From: Actinomycetota bacterium
Lineage (GTDB): Bacteria > Actinomycetota > Actinomycetes > S36-B12
Reading direction: 5' to 3'
Assembly: GCA_016717115.1 (NCBI GenBank)
Contig: JADKGE010000001.1
Coordinates: 1-64,000 of the forward strand
Length of the DNA stretch: 64,000 nt
Part shown: positions 31,512-40,384 of the stretch, one piece after another
How positions within the stretch are numbered: position 1 is the stretch's first letter
Layout of the letters: each line of letters starts with the position of its first letter
Position numbers and translations under genes: made by a program
Notes under the pieces: model-generated
Told to the model about the DNA's origin: nothing
Database searches by the model: none
Seen by the model: the letters and a program-made list of their open reading frames with translations, nothing else

Positions 31512-33617
31512 CTAGGCGTGTGCGCGGACCAAGGCGAGCACCTCATCGCCATACATGTCGATCTTCATCGGCCCCACGCCTGGGATGCTGGCGAGCGTCT
31601 CGACCGACGCCGGCACCTGCTCAGCTATGGCCTGCAGCGTCATATCGGTGAAGATGACATAGGCGGGCACGCCGCGCTCGCGCGAACGCTCGAGCCGCCA
31701 CTCGCGCAGTGCGCCGAGCAGGTCGTCGTTCAGCCTCGAGGGGCACGAGCGGCACCGCCCCAGCGTGCGCTCCTCCGCAGTAACCAGGCCCCTGTCGCAG
31801 ACGCGGCACTTCGCCGGGCCCTTGCGTGCGCGCTCGGTTCGAGCGCGGCCGGATCCTCGATGCACGGAACCGGCGGAGCCTGACGTCGCATCCGCTCCCG
31901 CAGCCACCGACAGGAACGGGCTCAGCGACCTCGACGCGCGGCCACCGGGCTGGCGGGACCGCGCCCACGACAGGTGCAGTCTATCGGCCGCCCGCGTGAT
32001 CGCGACGTATGCCAGTCGTCGCTCCTCCTCCACCTGCTCCGCGGTCTCGGCGTACTGCAGCGGCAGCAGCCCCTCGCTGCAGCCGACGACGAACACCACC
32101 GGCCACTCAAGTCCCTTGGCCGCATGGATGGACGCCAGCGTGACGCCGTCGGCCACGGGTGCGTGCTGCAGCTCGGCGCGCCCGTCGAGCTCGGCCACGA
32201 AGGCGGGCAGGGAGTCGCCGAGAGCCTCGGCCATCTCGTCGGCGAGCGTGACCAAAGCGGCGAGGGACTCCCATCGTTCGCGCACGGCACCGGCCGTCCT
32301 GGGCGGGTCTGCGGACCAGCCCGCGGAGCTGAGCACCCCGCGCACCTCGTCGCCCAGCGCAGCCCCCGACGTCTCGCCGCGGGCGGCGCCACGCAGCCGC
32401 GTCACGCCTTCGCGCACCTCGGGCCGGTCGAAGAAGCGCTCGGTGCCGCGCAGCACCACCGGCACACCGGCCTCCGCGAACGCCTCCTCCAGCGCGGCTG
32501 ACTGGGCGTTGACCCGGAACAGCACCGCGATGTCGCGTGCGGACACCCCGGCCGAGAGGTAGTCGCGTGCCTGACGGGCGACCTGGTCGGCCTCCTCCAC
32601 GTCGTCGCCGAAAGCCTCGACGGTCGGCGGTTCCGCATCGGCGCGCTGCGACCGAAGGACGAGGGAGGACGTCGACGAGGCGGCCGCGCCGGGACGCGCC
32701 CCCGACGTGCTCGCGATGACCGCGTTGGCGAGCGAGACGATCTGCGGGGTGCACCGGTAGCAGCGCACCAGTCGCACCTCCGTGGCGTCCGGGTGGGCGG
32801 CGCGAAAGCCGGTGAGGTACTGGGGCGTGGCGCCCGTGAACGTGTAGATCGTCTGGTTGGCGTCGCCGACGACGCACACGTCGTCACGCTCACCAAGCCA
32901 CAGCCCCAACAGGCGGTGCTGCAGCGGGTTGACGTCCTGGTACTCGTCCACCGTGAACCACCGGTAGGCCGTTCGCACCTCGTCGGCGATGTCGGGACGC
33001 TCGGCCAGGGCGCCCGCCGTGACGAGGAGGACATCCTCGAAGTCGAGCAGGCCGCGCTCGGACTTGACGTCCTCGTAGGCGGCGAGGACTCGGGCCACGT
33101 CCGCCGCGTCGGCCGCCAGGCTGCGGCTGATCTGCGTCGCGCGCTCGCCGATGCCCGGACCCGACAGGAAGTTGACCTTCGCCCACTCCAGATCCGACGC
33201 CAGGTCGCGGACGGTCGCGTTGTCCGAGCGCAGCCTGCAGCGGTGCGCCGCCTCCGCCACCAGCCGGGCCTTGCTCGGCACGAGGTCGGGGAAGGCGCCG
33301 CCGCTGATCCGCGGCCAGAAGAAGCGCAGTTGCCTCAGTGCCGCCGCATGGAAGGTGCGCACCTGCACGCCATCGACGCCGAGGTCGCGCAGTCGGGAGC
33401 GCATCTCACCGGCAGCCCTCGTCGTGAAGGTCACGGCGAGGGTGCGACGCGGATCGTGGGCCCCCGTGGCGGCGCCGTGGGCCATGCGGTGAGTGATGGC
33501 GCGGGTCTTCCCCGTGCCGGCACCGGCCAGGACGACGACCGGCCCCTCCAGCGCCTCGGCCACCGCTCGCTGCTCGTCGTCGAGGCCGTCGAGAGCGGCG
33601 TCGGTGAGCAAGGCCAT
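31512..33617 (-). CDS. uvrD2: ATP-dependent DNA helicase UvrD2
   Basis: A 701-residue SF1 helicase. Helicase motifs: I VLAGAGTGKTRAI, Ia AVTFTTRAAGEM, II FTVDEYQDVNP, III VVGDANQTIYTF, IV VRCYRCTPQI, V/VI SIHAAKGLEWPVVF and LAYVAITRAADRLHLS. A four-Cys zinc motif (CRVCDRG, GRCRSCPS) near residue 610 and a C-terminal HRDC domain (VPAYVIFTDMTLQAIAEQVPAS, IPGVGPMKIDMYGD) identify actinobacterial UvrD2, essential in mycobacteria. It unwinds DNA 3' to 5' in repair. ATG 33,617 gives the family start; longer upstream sequence is unlikely. Divergent from mrx1 by 25 bases. Confidence 0.93.
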   Translation of the reverse strand: MALLTDAALDGLDDEQRAVAEALEGPVVVLAGAGTGKTRAITHRMAHGAATGAHDPRRTLAVTFTTRAAGEMRSRLRDLGVDGVQVRTFHAAALRQLRFFWPRISGGAFPDLVPSKARLVAEAAHRCRLRSDNATVRDLASDLEWAKVNFLSGPGIGERATQISRSLAADAADVARVLAAYEDVKSERGLLDFEDVLLVTAGALAERPDIADEVRTAYRWFTVDEYQDVNPLQHRLLGLWLGERDDVCVVGDANQTIYTFTGATPQYLTGFRAAHPDATEVRLVRCYRCTPQIVSLANAVIASTSGARPGAAASSTSSLVLRSQRADAEPPTVEAFGDDVEEADQVARQARDYLSAGVSARDIAVLFRVNAQSAALEEAFAEAGVPVVLRGTERFFDRPEVREGVTRLRGAARGETSGAALGDEVRGVLSSAGWSADPPRTAGAVRERWESLAALVTLADEMAEALGDSLPAFVAELDGRAELQHAPVADGVTLASIHAAKGLEWPVVFVVGCSEGLLPLQYAETAEQVEEERRLAYVAITRAADRLHLSWARSRQPGGRASRSLSPFLSVAAGADATSGSAGSVHRGSGRARTERARKGPAKCRVCDRGLVTAEERTLGRCRSCPSRLNDDLLGALREWRLERSRERGVPAYVIFTDMTLQAIAEQVPASVETLASIPGVGPMKIDMYGDEVLALVRAHA

Positions 33618-33642
33618 GGCAGGCACGGTAGCGTCTCGTCGC

Positions 33643-33876
33643 ATGCGGATGTACACGACCGTGTGGTGCGGTTACTGCCAGCGGCTGAAGGCCCAGATGG
33701 GGCGCGAGGGCATCTCCTTCGAGGAGATCGACATCGAGGTCGACCCCGACGCGGCCGCGATCGTGGAGTCCGTCAACGGCGGCAATCAGACCGTTCCGAC
33801 TCTCGTCTTCGACGACGGATCGGCGCTGACGAACCCGTCCATCGGGCAGGTCAAGGAAAGGCTTGCCACCCTCTGA
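33643..33876 (+). CDS. mrx1: Mycoredoxin (glutaredoxin-like)
   Basis: A 77-residue glutaredoxin-fold protein with active site CGYC (Cys9, Cys12), the cis-Pro loop QTVPTLVF and GSALTNPS. CGYC with this size and the position next to uvrD2 match mycoredoxin-1, which reduces mycothiol-protein mixed disulphides in the cytoplasm. That implies the host makes mycothiol, consistent with an actinomycete. Divergent promoter shared with uvrD2. Start ATG 33,643. Confidence 0.93.
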   Translation: MRMYTTVWCGYCQRLKAQMGREGISFEEIDIEVDPDAAAIVESVNGGNQTVPTLVFDDGSALTNPSIGQVKERLATL

Positions 33877-33939
33877 TCTGACCCCCGTGCCGCTAGGGTG
33901 CGCAGGTGGGCAGCCGCCCATCATCTCTGGGGAGAGACC

Positions 33940-34242
33940 ATGACGTTCGTCAAGTCCGCGCTCATCGGCACCGTGCTGGTCGCCGCCACCCTCCTGGCGG
34001 GCTGCTCGTCGGTCAGCACCCTCGACACGGCCAAGCTGCAGGACGGCATCGTCACGGGCCTGGCCGATCAGCTCGGCGGCGAGTGGACGGTCACCTGCCC
34101 GGCCGACCAGAAGATCGGGAAGGGCCTCACCTTCAACTGCGAGGCCGTGAGCAAGGCCGACGGAACCACCGGCACGATCGTCGTGACGCAGACCGACGAC
34201 GAGGGCAACGTGACCTGGGAGACGACCGACCAGGCCGGGTAG
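33940..34242 (+). CDS. DUF4333-like lipoprotein
   Basis: A 100-residue lipoprotein. The signal peptide ends with lipobox LLAGC (Cys22 by count from ATG 33,940) after VKSALIGTVLVAATL. The mature domain DGIVTGLADQLGGEW, VTCPADQKIGKG, FNCEAVSKADG and IVVTQTDDEGNVTWE matches the DUF4333 pattern, a small beta-sheet fold with two Cys. GGGGAGAG lies just upstream. Function unknown; membrane-anchored on the outer face. Follows mrx1 on the same strand by 63 bases. Confidence 0.85.
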   Translation: MTFVKSALIGTVLVAATLLAGCSSVSTLDTAKLQDGIVTGLADQLGGEWTVTCPADQKIGKGLTFNCEAVSKADGTTGTIVVTQTDDEGNVTWETTDQAG

Positions 34243-34256
34243 CCGTCAGGGGCTGA

Positions 34257-35228
34257 CTACCGCGGCGGGACGGGGATCGACCGCGACCAGTCGCCGGGCA
34301 GCTCACTGCCGTACCACCGCTCGACGAGTCGCCGGGCGATCGACACCGAGGGCGGCAGCCGGACGTCACCGCGTTCGCAGGCGGACGCGAGGTCCTCGCG
34401 CGTGAACCAACGCGCCTCGACGATCTCCTCGCCGTCGACCTCGATGGCCGGATCGTCGGTCCACGCGTGGTAGCCGAGCATCAGCGAGCAGGGGAACGGC
34501 CACGGTTGGCTGCCCAGGTAGCGGATGTCGTCGGCCCCGTCGGAGATCACCACGCCCGACTCCTCGTGCACCTCCCGTCGCAGCGCGGCCTCCGCGGACT
34601 CCCCCGCCTCGACGAACTCGGCGAGCGTCGAGAATCAGCCGGGCGCCCACCGCTGCTGGCGGCCCAGGAGTGCTCGATCGTCGCGGTTGCGGACCAGGAC
34701 GATCACCGCGGGGTCGGTGCGCGGGAAGTGCTCCGTGCCGTCGTCGGGGCACCGTCGTGACCAGCCGGCCGCGCTGAACTGCGTCGGCGCCCCGCACCTC
34801 GGGCACCGGGTGTGGGTGCGCATCCAGTTGTCCAGGGCCACCGCGGTGACCATCAGCCCGGCATCTCGGGCGTCCAACGCCGCCCCCACCTGCCGCAGGT
34901 CGGCCCAGCGCGCGTCGGTGGTGTCGACCGACTCCGGCCAGCCGAGGTGCTCGGCGAAGTAGGCGACATCGTCATCGTCGACCCCGAGGAAGGTGAGCTC
35001 GGCATCGACGGGCACATCCACCACGGGCGTCAGGTCGAGCGCGACCCGAACGGCATCCGCATCCGTGCCCGCCACGAGGGCAGCCCCGTCGCACACCCGC
35101 ATCACCCTCGACCGGGGATCGGCCCGTCGGGCCGCCTGCCACCGGTCGTCGGCGCGCCACTGCGCCCCGCGCCCGACAGAACCCCGCGCCAGAACGAGGT
35201 TGCCGAGGAGAAGCCGGTCCGCGTCCAT
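34257..35228 (-). pseudogene. nudC: NAD(+)/NADH pyrophosphatase NudC, interrupted
   Basis: From ATG 35,228 the sequence follows NudC: N-terminal domain, zinc-ribbon CPRCG and the Cys in RRCPDDG, then HFPRTDPAVIVLV and LLGRQQRWAPG. A TGA (34,635-34,637) follows where Arg or a similar residue is expected. Reading on in the same frame gives FSTLAEFVEAGESAEAALRRE and VHEESGV, the Nudix box, then the SQPWPFPCSLMLGY motif specific to NudC, to a stop at 34,257. In addition the first Gly of the Nudix box is Glu (LAEF instead of LAGF). Total would be 323 residues. NudC hydrolyses NADH and removes NAD caps from RNA. Confidence 0.83.
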
Positions 35229-35337
35229 GATCCGCGAGCCTAGCCATGGAGCGGCCTGACGACGGCAAGGTGCGCCAATCCGCGGGCCGGCCAGCTCCGC
35301 ATGACACGATGACCGCAACCTAGCCTTGGGATCCCGA

Positions 35338-36642
35338 GTGAATGTGTTCATCCGGCAGCTCACCGGCATCCGCTTCGTCGCGGCCGCCTGGGTGCTGCTG
35401 TACCACCTGCAAGGACCGCTGAACACGCTCGGCCTCCTCGTCATCCCCGGAGTGTCCGATGTGCTGAGGGTCGGCCGCCTCGGCGTCGACCTGTTCTTCG
35501 CCCTGTCCGGGTTCATCCTCACGCACACCTACCTCCGCCGACTCGGCCCCTCACTTCGCGCCAAGGGCGCCCTCGACTTCTGGTGGCTGCGCCTGGCCCG
35601 CATCTACCCTGTGCATCTGGTGATGATCGTGGTCGCCGGCCTCGCCGTGTTCGCGCAGGCGAAGGTGACCGGCGACGCGCTCGACCGCGACTGGCTCAAC
35701 CCGCTCGACCTGGCGCGGAACCTGCTGCTCGTGCAGGAGTGGGGCCCAGAACCGCAGCGCGGCTGGAACTTCGTCGCCTGGTCGCTGTCCATGGAGTGGC
35801 TGGCCTACCTCATCTTCCCGTTGCTCGCGCTGCTCCTGTGGTGGCTGCACCGCAAGGCGCCCACGGTGGTGCTCGTCGCCGCCTGGGTTCTGGCCCTCAC
35901 CCCGCTCGTGGTCTACGGGCTGTCGAAGACCGACCCGTACTACACCGACCACTGGGGATCGACGTACCGGATCCTCACCGAGTTCACGACCGGGGCGATC
36001 ACCTACCTCATCGTGTGCCGGTTCCTGCCGGGCGACAAGATGTCCGAGCCGGCGGCGCCCCGCGTGGAACGCGTCGCGTCGATCCTGTCGGTGCTGCTGC
36101 CGGTGCTGGTCGTCGCCTTCGCCATCGTGCTGGGACAGCTCCCGTCTGCCCAGCCGCCGCAACTGACCCTCGACGGCGATGCCGAGCCGTTCCCGCCGTA
36201 CTACCACCTGCTGATCGTGCCGCTGCTCATCGCGTGGATCGGCTCCCTGGCCCTGTCGCGCGGCGCCGTGGCGCGCTTCCTGTCGACCCGAGCGCTCGTG
36301 CTCGGCGGCTTCATCTCCTACTCCCTGTACATGACCCACCTGGTCTGGTTCGGACTGTGGAGGGCGGCGTTGCGGGCGGCCGGCATCGACGGCGGGCCTC
36401 TGTACGCCGTGGCGTTCGTCGTACTCGTCGTGGGCGCACTCGTGATCGCCTGGCTTATGTGGAAGCTGGTCGAGGAGCCGGCCCGCGAGTGGATGCGTGG
36501 ACTCGTCGGTGCTCGGAAGAAGCCGACGGAGGAGGCCGGCGAGGCTATCGCCGAGCAGGCGGCCCCGGCCGACAGCGCCGACCCCGTCGATGTTCCCACC
36601 CCGCCCACCGACCCGTTCTCCGGAACCACCGAGCGCTCCTAG
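35338..36642 (+). CDS. Acyltransferase-3 family membrane protein
   Basis: A 434-residue O-acyltransferase of the OafA/acyltransferase-3 family. The first helix has FIRQLTGIRFVAAAWVLLYHL (the catalytic-type His), followed by RLGVDLFFALSGFILTHTYL, RLARIYPVHLVM and SLSMEWLAYLIFPLLAL. About ten membrane helices are seen, with a Pro/Asp-rich cytoplasmic tail from residue 390. It transfers acyl groups to envelope polysaccharide or other glycans; the acceptor is unknown. GTG 35,338 is the likely start, with TTG 35,326 as alternative. No counterpart in the mycobacterial locus that I recall. Confidence 0.87.
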   Translation: MNVFIRQLTGIRFVAAAWVLLYHLQGPLNTLGLLVIPGVSDVLRVGRLGVDLFFALSGFILTHTYLRRLGPSLRAKGALDFWWLRLARIYPVHLVMIVVAGLAVFAQAKVTGDALDRDWLNPLDLARNLLLVQEWGPEPQRGWNFVAWSLSMEWLAYLIFPLLALLLWWLHRKAPTVVLVAAWVLALTPLVVYGLSKTDPYYTDHWGSTYRILTEFTTGAITYLIVCRFLPGDKMSEPAAPRVERVASILSVLLPVLVVAFAIVLGQLPSAQPPQLTLDGDAEPFPPYYHLLIVPLLIAWIGSLALSRGAVARFLSTRALVLGGFISYSLYMTHLVWFGLWRAALRAAGIDGGPLYAVAFVVLVVGALVIAWLMWKLVEEPAREWMRGLVGARKKPTEEAGEAIAEQAAPADSADPVDVPTPPTDPFSGTTERS

Positions 36643-36654
36643 CGCACCGCCCAC

Positions 36655-37176
36655 CTATCGGCGCGAGTAGGCGAGACTGACCATTCCACTCGCGAACGCC
36701 TCGACGCCGTCCAGTCGCAGCCGCGTCGGGTGCGACATGTCATGGAAGAGCGGCAGCCCATCGCCCATGAGGATCGGCACCCTGATCAGCAGGAGGTCGT
36801 CGACCAGCCCCTCCGCCATGAAATCGCTGATCACCTGGCCACCGTCGAGGTACACCCGACGATGGCCCGCACCTGCCCAATGCGCTACCGCGCCGGCCAC
36901 CGACTCCCGTCAGAACGTCACTCTCGGCCGCGGCGCGGGCGGTCGATGAGTGAACACGTAGACGGGTCGATCGCCGAACGGCAGCGGGTCGAGGTGGGCG
37001 ATGTGGTCGTACGTGCCGCGGCCCATGGCGAGGGCATCGACGCTGGAAAGGAAGGCGTCGAAGCCGTAGTCCTCGTCCTCTTTGGCAGCGGCCTCCAGCC
37101 ACGCGAGACTCCCGTCGCGGGTCGCGATGAACCCGTCGAGGCTCGATGCGATGAACACGGAGACTCGAGGCACCAC
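36655..37176 (-). pseudogene. RibD C-terminal/dihydrofolate-reductase-like protein, interrupted
   Basis: From ATG 37,176: SVFIASSLDGFIATRDGSL, then DALAMGRGTYDHI and RPVYVFTHR, the standard start of RibD-C/DHFR-like reductases. A TGA at 36,910-36,912 stops the frame after PRVTF. The same frame continues with ESVAGAVAHWAGAGHRRVYL, DGGQVISDFMAEGLVDDLLL and PILMGDGLPLF, completing the fold, to 36,655. A single in-frame stop divides an otherwise intact gene of 173 residues. Such proteins reduce pteridine or pyrimidine-like substrates with NADPH; the specific substrate is unknown. Two bases from adnB's stop region, same strand. Confidence 0.82.
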
Positions 37177-37180
37177 GGGC

Positions 37181-40100
37181 TCACGCCTCCTTCGTCAGGA
37201 GCGTGATCAGAGCGGACGTGTCCGGCCGTACGACCTCCCCCGTGCTGACGATGACGAAGGCGGCGTCAACGGCGTCGATGGACACACCGCTCAGCTGCGC
37301 CCACGCCAGCCGGTAGAGCGCCAACTGCATCGGATCCGTGCCGGCGGCCGAGCCCGTTTTCCAGTCGATGACGTCGAACCGTCCGTCGGCTGCGAACACC
37401 GCATCGATCCGGCCATTGACCACCCGGCCGCCGACGAGCACCGCGAAGGGCTGCTCGACCGCCACCGGGGTGCGCTGGGCATACGGGCCGTTCTCGAACG
37501 CGGCCTTGAGCCGGGCCAGCGCGTCGTCAGATGCGATGTCGGCGTCCGCCGCGCCCGGTAGGTCGTCGGGGTCGAGCAGGGACTGCTGCCCGAAGCTGGC
37601 CTCGACCCAGGCATGGAACTCGGTGCCGCGCCGCGCTGCGGGAGCCGGCGGGTGTGGCATGGGCCGGGCGAGGTCGCGCGCCACCGCCCCCGGATCGGCG
37701 AGCGCCCGCATCAGCAGGCTCGCGGACACGGCATCGGGCAGGCGCACCACGCGATCGACGGCTCGCTGCTCGCGAGCCTCGTCGACGAGCGCGGACGCGA
37801 GCAGGTCCCAGTGCTCCAGCCGGGCGAGGTCGACCCCCGCAACGGCGCCCTTCCGCGCGGATTCCCCCGCCGTGCCGGGCAGCACCTGCTGCATATCGGT
37901 GACGTCCCGCACGGCCCGGGCCGCCTGCTCCAGGGCCGCCAGCCGCACCGGCGACGGATCGGCCGGCCACGGCATCGGCAGCGAGGAGGCGGTCGCCTCC
38001 GGATTCGACACGTCGTCGCCAGGGGCGTCCGCCCAGTGCACGACCTCGCCGGCGCCGTCTCGGCACGCCTCGTAGACGCCCAGGAGGAACGGGTCGGGAC
38101 CGCGCGGCTTGGCCTGGGTCGGGCCCCACCAATGCCCGGACACCGTCAGGGACCGCTCCGCTCGCGTGAAGGCCACGTAGGCGAGCCGCTGGTTCTCGAG
38201 GGTCGTGAGATCGGCCAGCACCTTCTTGTACTCGGTGTAGTGCTTCGCCCGGGGGCCCTCGCCGAGGACCGGGAACGACGCGAGCTCGTCGGTGCAGTCG
38301 TCGCGCAGGGGCCACGGCACCGACTTGGCGCTGGTGGGCCAGCTCGGCCGGCCGCGACCGCCGGGGAAGGCGCCCTTGGACACGAACGGCACGAACACGT
38401 GGCCGAACTCCAAGCCCTTGGCCTTGTGCACGGTCAGCAACTGCACCGCGTCGGCCGGACCGCCGAGGTCCAGCTCGAGGTCGACGTCGAACCGCTCGGC
38501 ATCGCGCAGGCGGCCGAGGAACGCCCCGAGCGACATGCGCCCGTCGAGGTCGGTGAAGTCCGCGGCGAGGTCGCCGAACGCCGCGAGGGCGTGCTGCTGC
38601 GCTGTCGCGATCTCCGGCTGACCCAGGGCCGCCTCCACCTCCAGCCCGGTGGTGCGCATGACCCGCAGAACCAGGTCGGCCACCGGCTCGCCCACGTGCG
38701 ATCGCAGGCGGCCCATCTCCGCGGCCATGAGTGCGAAGCGGTCCCTCGCCTCCGACGAGTAGGCCGTCGGGTCGCCGAGGTCGTCGAGGGCCTCGGTGAG
38801 TGAGACGGCCTCGACGATGTCGCTGCCAGCGACCGCGTCGTCGAGGGCCGCGTCGATGCCCGGCTCGTCGGATCGTTGCCGACCGCCGGCGAGGCCGGCG
38901 GCCCGGTGACCCAGCGCCGCGAGGTCCCGCGGGCCGATGCGCCAGCGCGGCCCGGCCGCCAGACGGATGAACGACGGGTTGGCTGTCGGGTCGTGGATCA
39001 CCTCGAGCATGGCGCGCAGGTCGATGACCGCTGGTTGGGCGAGCAGCGCGGCCGCGCCCACGAGCTGCGTCGGGACGCCGGCCCGACGCAGCGCGGCATC
39101 GACGGCGACGAGGTCGCGTCCGGTCGCGGCGAGGACGGCGATCTGCGACCACGGCCCACCACCGGCATGGGTGCCCTGCACCTGCTGCACGAGCCAGGCG
39201 ATCTCCTGGGAGTAGGTGTCGAACACCGCGCACGCGACCCGGCCGGCGCCCTTGCCGTTGTCGGCCGACCGCAGGGGCTCTACGCCGGTATGCACCGAGC
39301 GAAGGTGCGCAGACGTGCGATTGGCGACCTCGAGGATCTGCGGCCCGGATCTGCGGTTCTGCGACAGCACGAAGCGCGACGCGGCGCGGGCCGCCGATCG
39401 GCTGGCGGGCGGGAAGTGACGGGGGAAGTTCTCGATGTTGTCGACGCTGGCGCCACGCCAGCCGTAGATGGCCTGGCAGGGGTCGCCGACGGCCATGACT
39501 GGATGCCCGTCGCCGAAGATGGTCTGGAGCAGCACCCGCTGGGCGATCGACGTGTCCTGGTACTCGTCGAGGAGGACGACGGCGTGGCGCGCCCGAAGGT
39601 CGTCCACGACGTCGGGATACCTCTGGACGATCTCGCTCGCCAGGCGGATCTGGTCGGCGAAGTCCAGCACGTCGCGTGCTGCCTTCTCACCGCGCCAGTG
39701 CTCGACCAGGTCGGCAAGCACCGACCTCTGGAGCGACGCGGCCACCATGTCCTGCCCGATGTTCTGCAGGGGCTCGAATGACCGCAGCATGGCGGCCATG
39801 TCGTCGTCGAAGCTGCGCAGATGGGACGGGCTGATGCCGAGCTCCGCGAGCTCGTCATCGAGGCTGAGCAGGTCGCTGGTGATGTCGACCGGCGAGCGGC
39901 CGAAGCCCGCGAGCGGCAGGGACGAGCGGCAGACCAGGCGGAAGGCGAGCTGGTGGCGGGCTCCGGCCGTGAGCACGCCGCTGCCGGGCTCGCGGCCCAG
40001 ACGGATGCCGTGCTCGGCGACGATGCGGGCCGAGAAGGCGTGATACGTGAGCACGGCGGGCTCACCGACCGTATCCCCGTCAGGGTCCAGGTCACTGAGG

Positions 40101-40384
40101 AGACCGTCGGCCGCCAACGCCGCCAGCGACGACCGCATCGACGCCATGAGCTGCGCCGTCGCCTTCGTGGTGAACGTCAGGCCCAGGACGGCGTCGGGTC
40201 GGACTAGGTCACTGCCCACGAGCCATGCCACACGAGCGGCCATCGACGTGGTCTTGCCAGAGCCGGCCCCGGCGACGATCACGGCCGGGTCGAGCGAGGC
40301 GGAGACCGCCTGCCACTGCTCGTCGGTCAGGGTGAAGCCGAGTGCGCCGTCGATCTGCGCCTTCGTCAGCAGCCGGCTCGTCAT
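37181..40384 (-). CDS. adnB: AdnB, helicase-nuclease subunit
   Basis: A 1,067-residue UvrD-like helicase with a C-terminal RecB-type nuclease. Motifs: VIVAGAGSGKTTSMAARVAWL (Walker A), VVLLDEYQDTSIAQR, AVGDPCQAIYGWRG, TVHKAKGLEFGHVFVPF and RLAYVAFTRAERSLTV. Nuclease: GRIDAVFAADGRFDVIDWKTG (Asp and DxK-type Lys) with QLALYRLAW. The start LTKAQIDGALGFTLTDEQ matches AdnB. With AdnA it forms the heterodimeric motor-nuclease that resects double-strand breaks in mycobacteria, the functional counterpart of AddAB. Its ATG overlaps the adnA stop (ATGA), giving matched translation. Confidence 0.93.
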   Translation of the reverse strand: MTSRLLTKAQIDGALGFTLTDEQWQAVSASLDPAVIVAGAGSGKTTSMAARVAWLVGSDLVRPDAVLGLTFTTKATAQLMASMRSSLAALAADGLLSDLDPDGDTVGEPAVLTYHAFSARIVAEHGIRLGREPGSGVLTAGARHQLAFRLVCRSSLPLAGFGRSPVDITSDLLSLDDELAELGISPSHLRSFDDDMAAMLRSFEPLQNIGQDMVAASLQRSVLADLVEHWRGEKAARDVLDFADQIRLASEIVQRYPDVVDDLRARHAVVLLDEYQDTSIAQRVLLQTIFGDGHPVMAVGDPCQAIYGWRGASVDNIENFPRHFPPASRSAARAASRFVLSQNRRSGPQILEVANRTSAHLRSVHTGVEPLRSADNGKGAGRVACAVFDTYSQEIAWLVQQVQGTHAGGGPWSQIAVLAATGRDLVAVDAALRRAGVPTQLVGAAALLAQPAVIDLRAMLEVIHDPTANPSFIRLAAGPRWRIGPRDLAALGHRAAGLAGGRQRSDEPGIDAALDDAVAGSDIVEAVSLTEALDDLGDPTAYSSEARDRFALMAAEMGRLRSHVGEPVADLVLRVMRTTGLEVEAALGQPEIATAQQHALAAFGDLAADFTDLDGRMSLGAFLGRLRDAERFDVDLELDLGGPADAVQLLTVHKAKGLEFGHVFVPFVSKGAFPGGRGRPSWPTSAKSVPWPLRDDCTDELASFPVLGEGPRAKHYTEYKKVLADLTTLENQRLAYVAFTRAERSLTVSGHWWGPTQAKPRGPDPFLLGVYEACRDGAGEVVHWADAPGDDVSNPEATASSLPMPWPADPSPVRLAALEQAARAVRDVTDMQQVLPGTAGESARKGAVAGVDLARLEHWDLLASALVDEAREQRAVDRVVRLPDAVSASLLMRALADPGAVARDLARPMPHPPAPAARRGTEFHAWVEASFGQQSLLDPDDLPGAADADIASDDALARLKAAFENGPYAQRTPVAVEQPFAVLVGGRVVNGRIDAVFAADGRFDVIDWKTGSAAGTDPMQLALYRLAWAQLSGVSIDAVDAAFVIVSTGEVVRPDTSALITLLTKEA

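Noticed and set aside
29825..37176. TGA read as a sense codon (recoding), since three nearby genes carry in-frame TGA
   Set aside because: Many intact genes in the window end with TGA in GTGA/ATGA overlaps, no selenocysteine-type context or structure was seen, and the affected positions are not conserved Cys or a common Trp.
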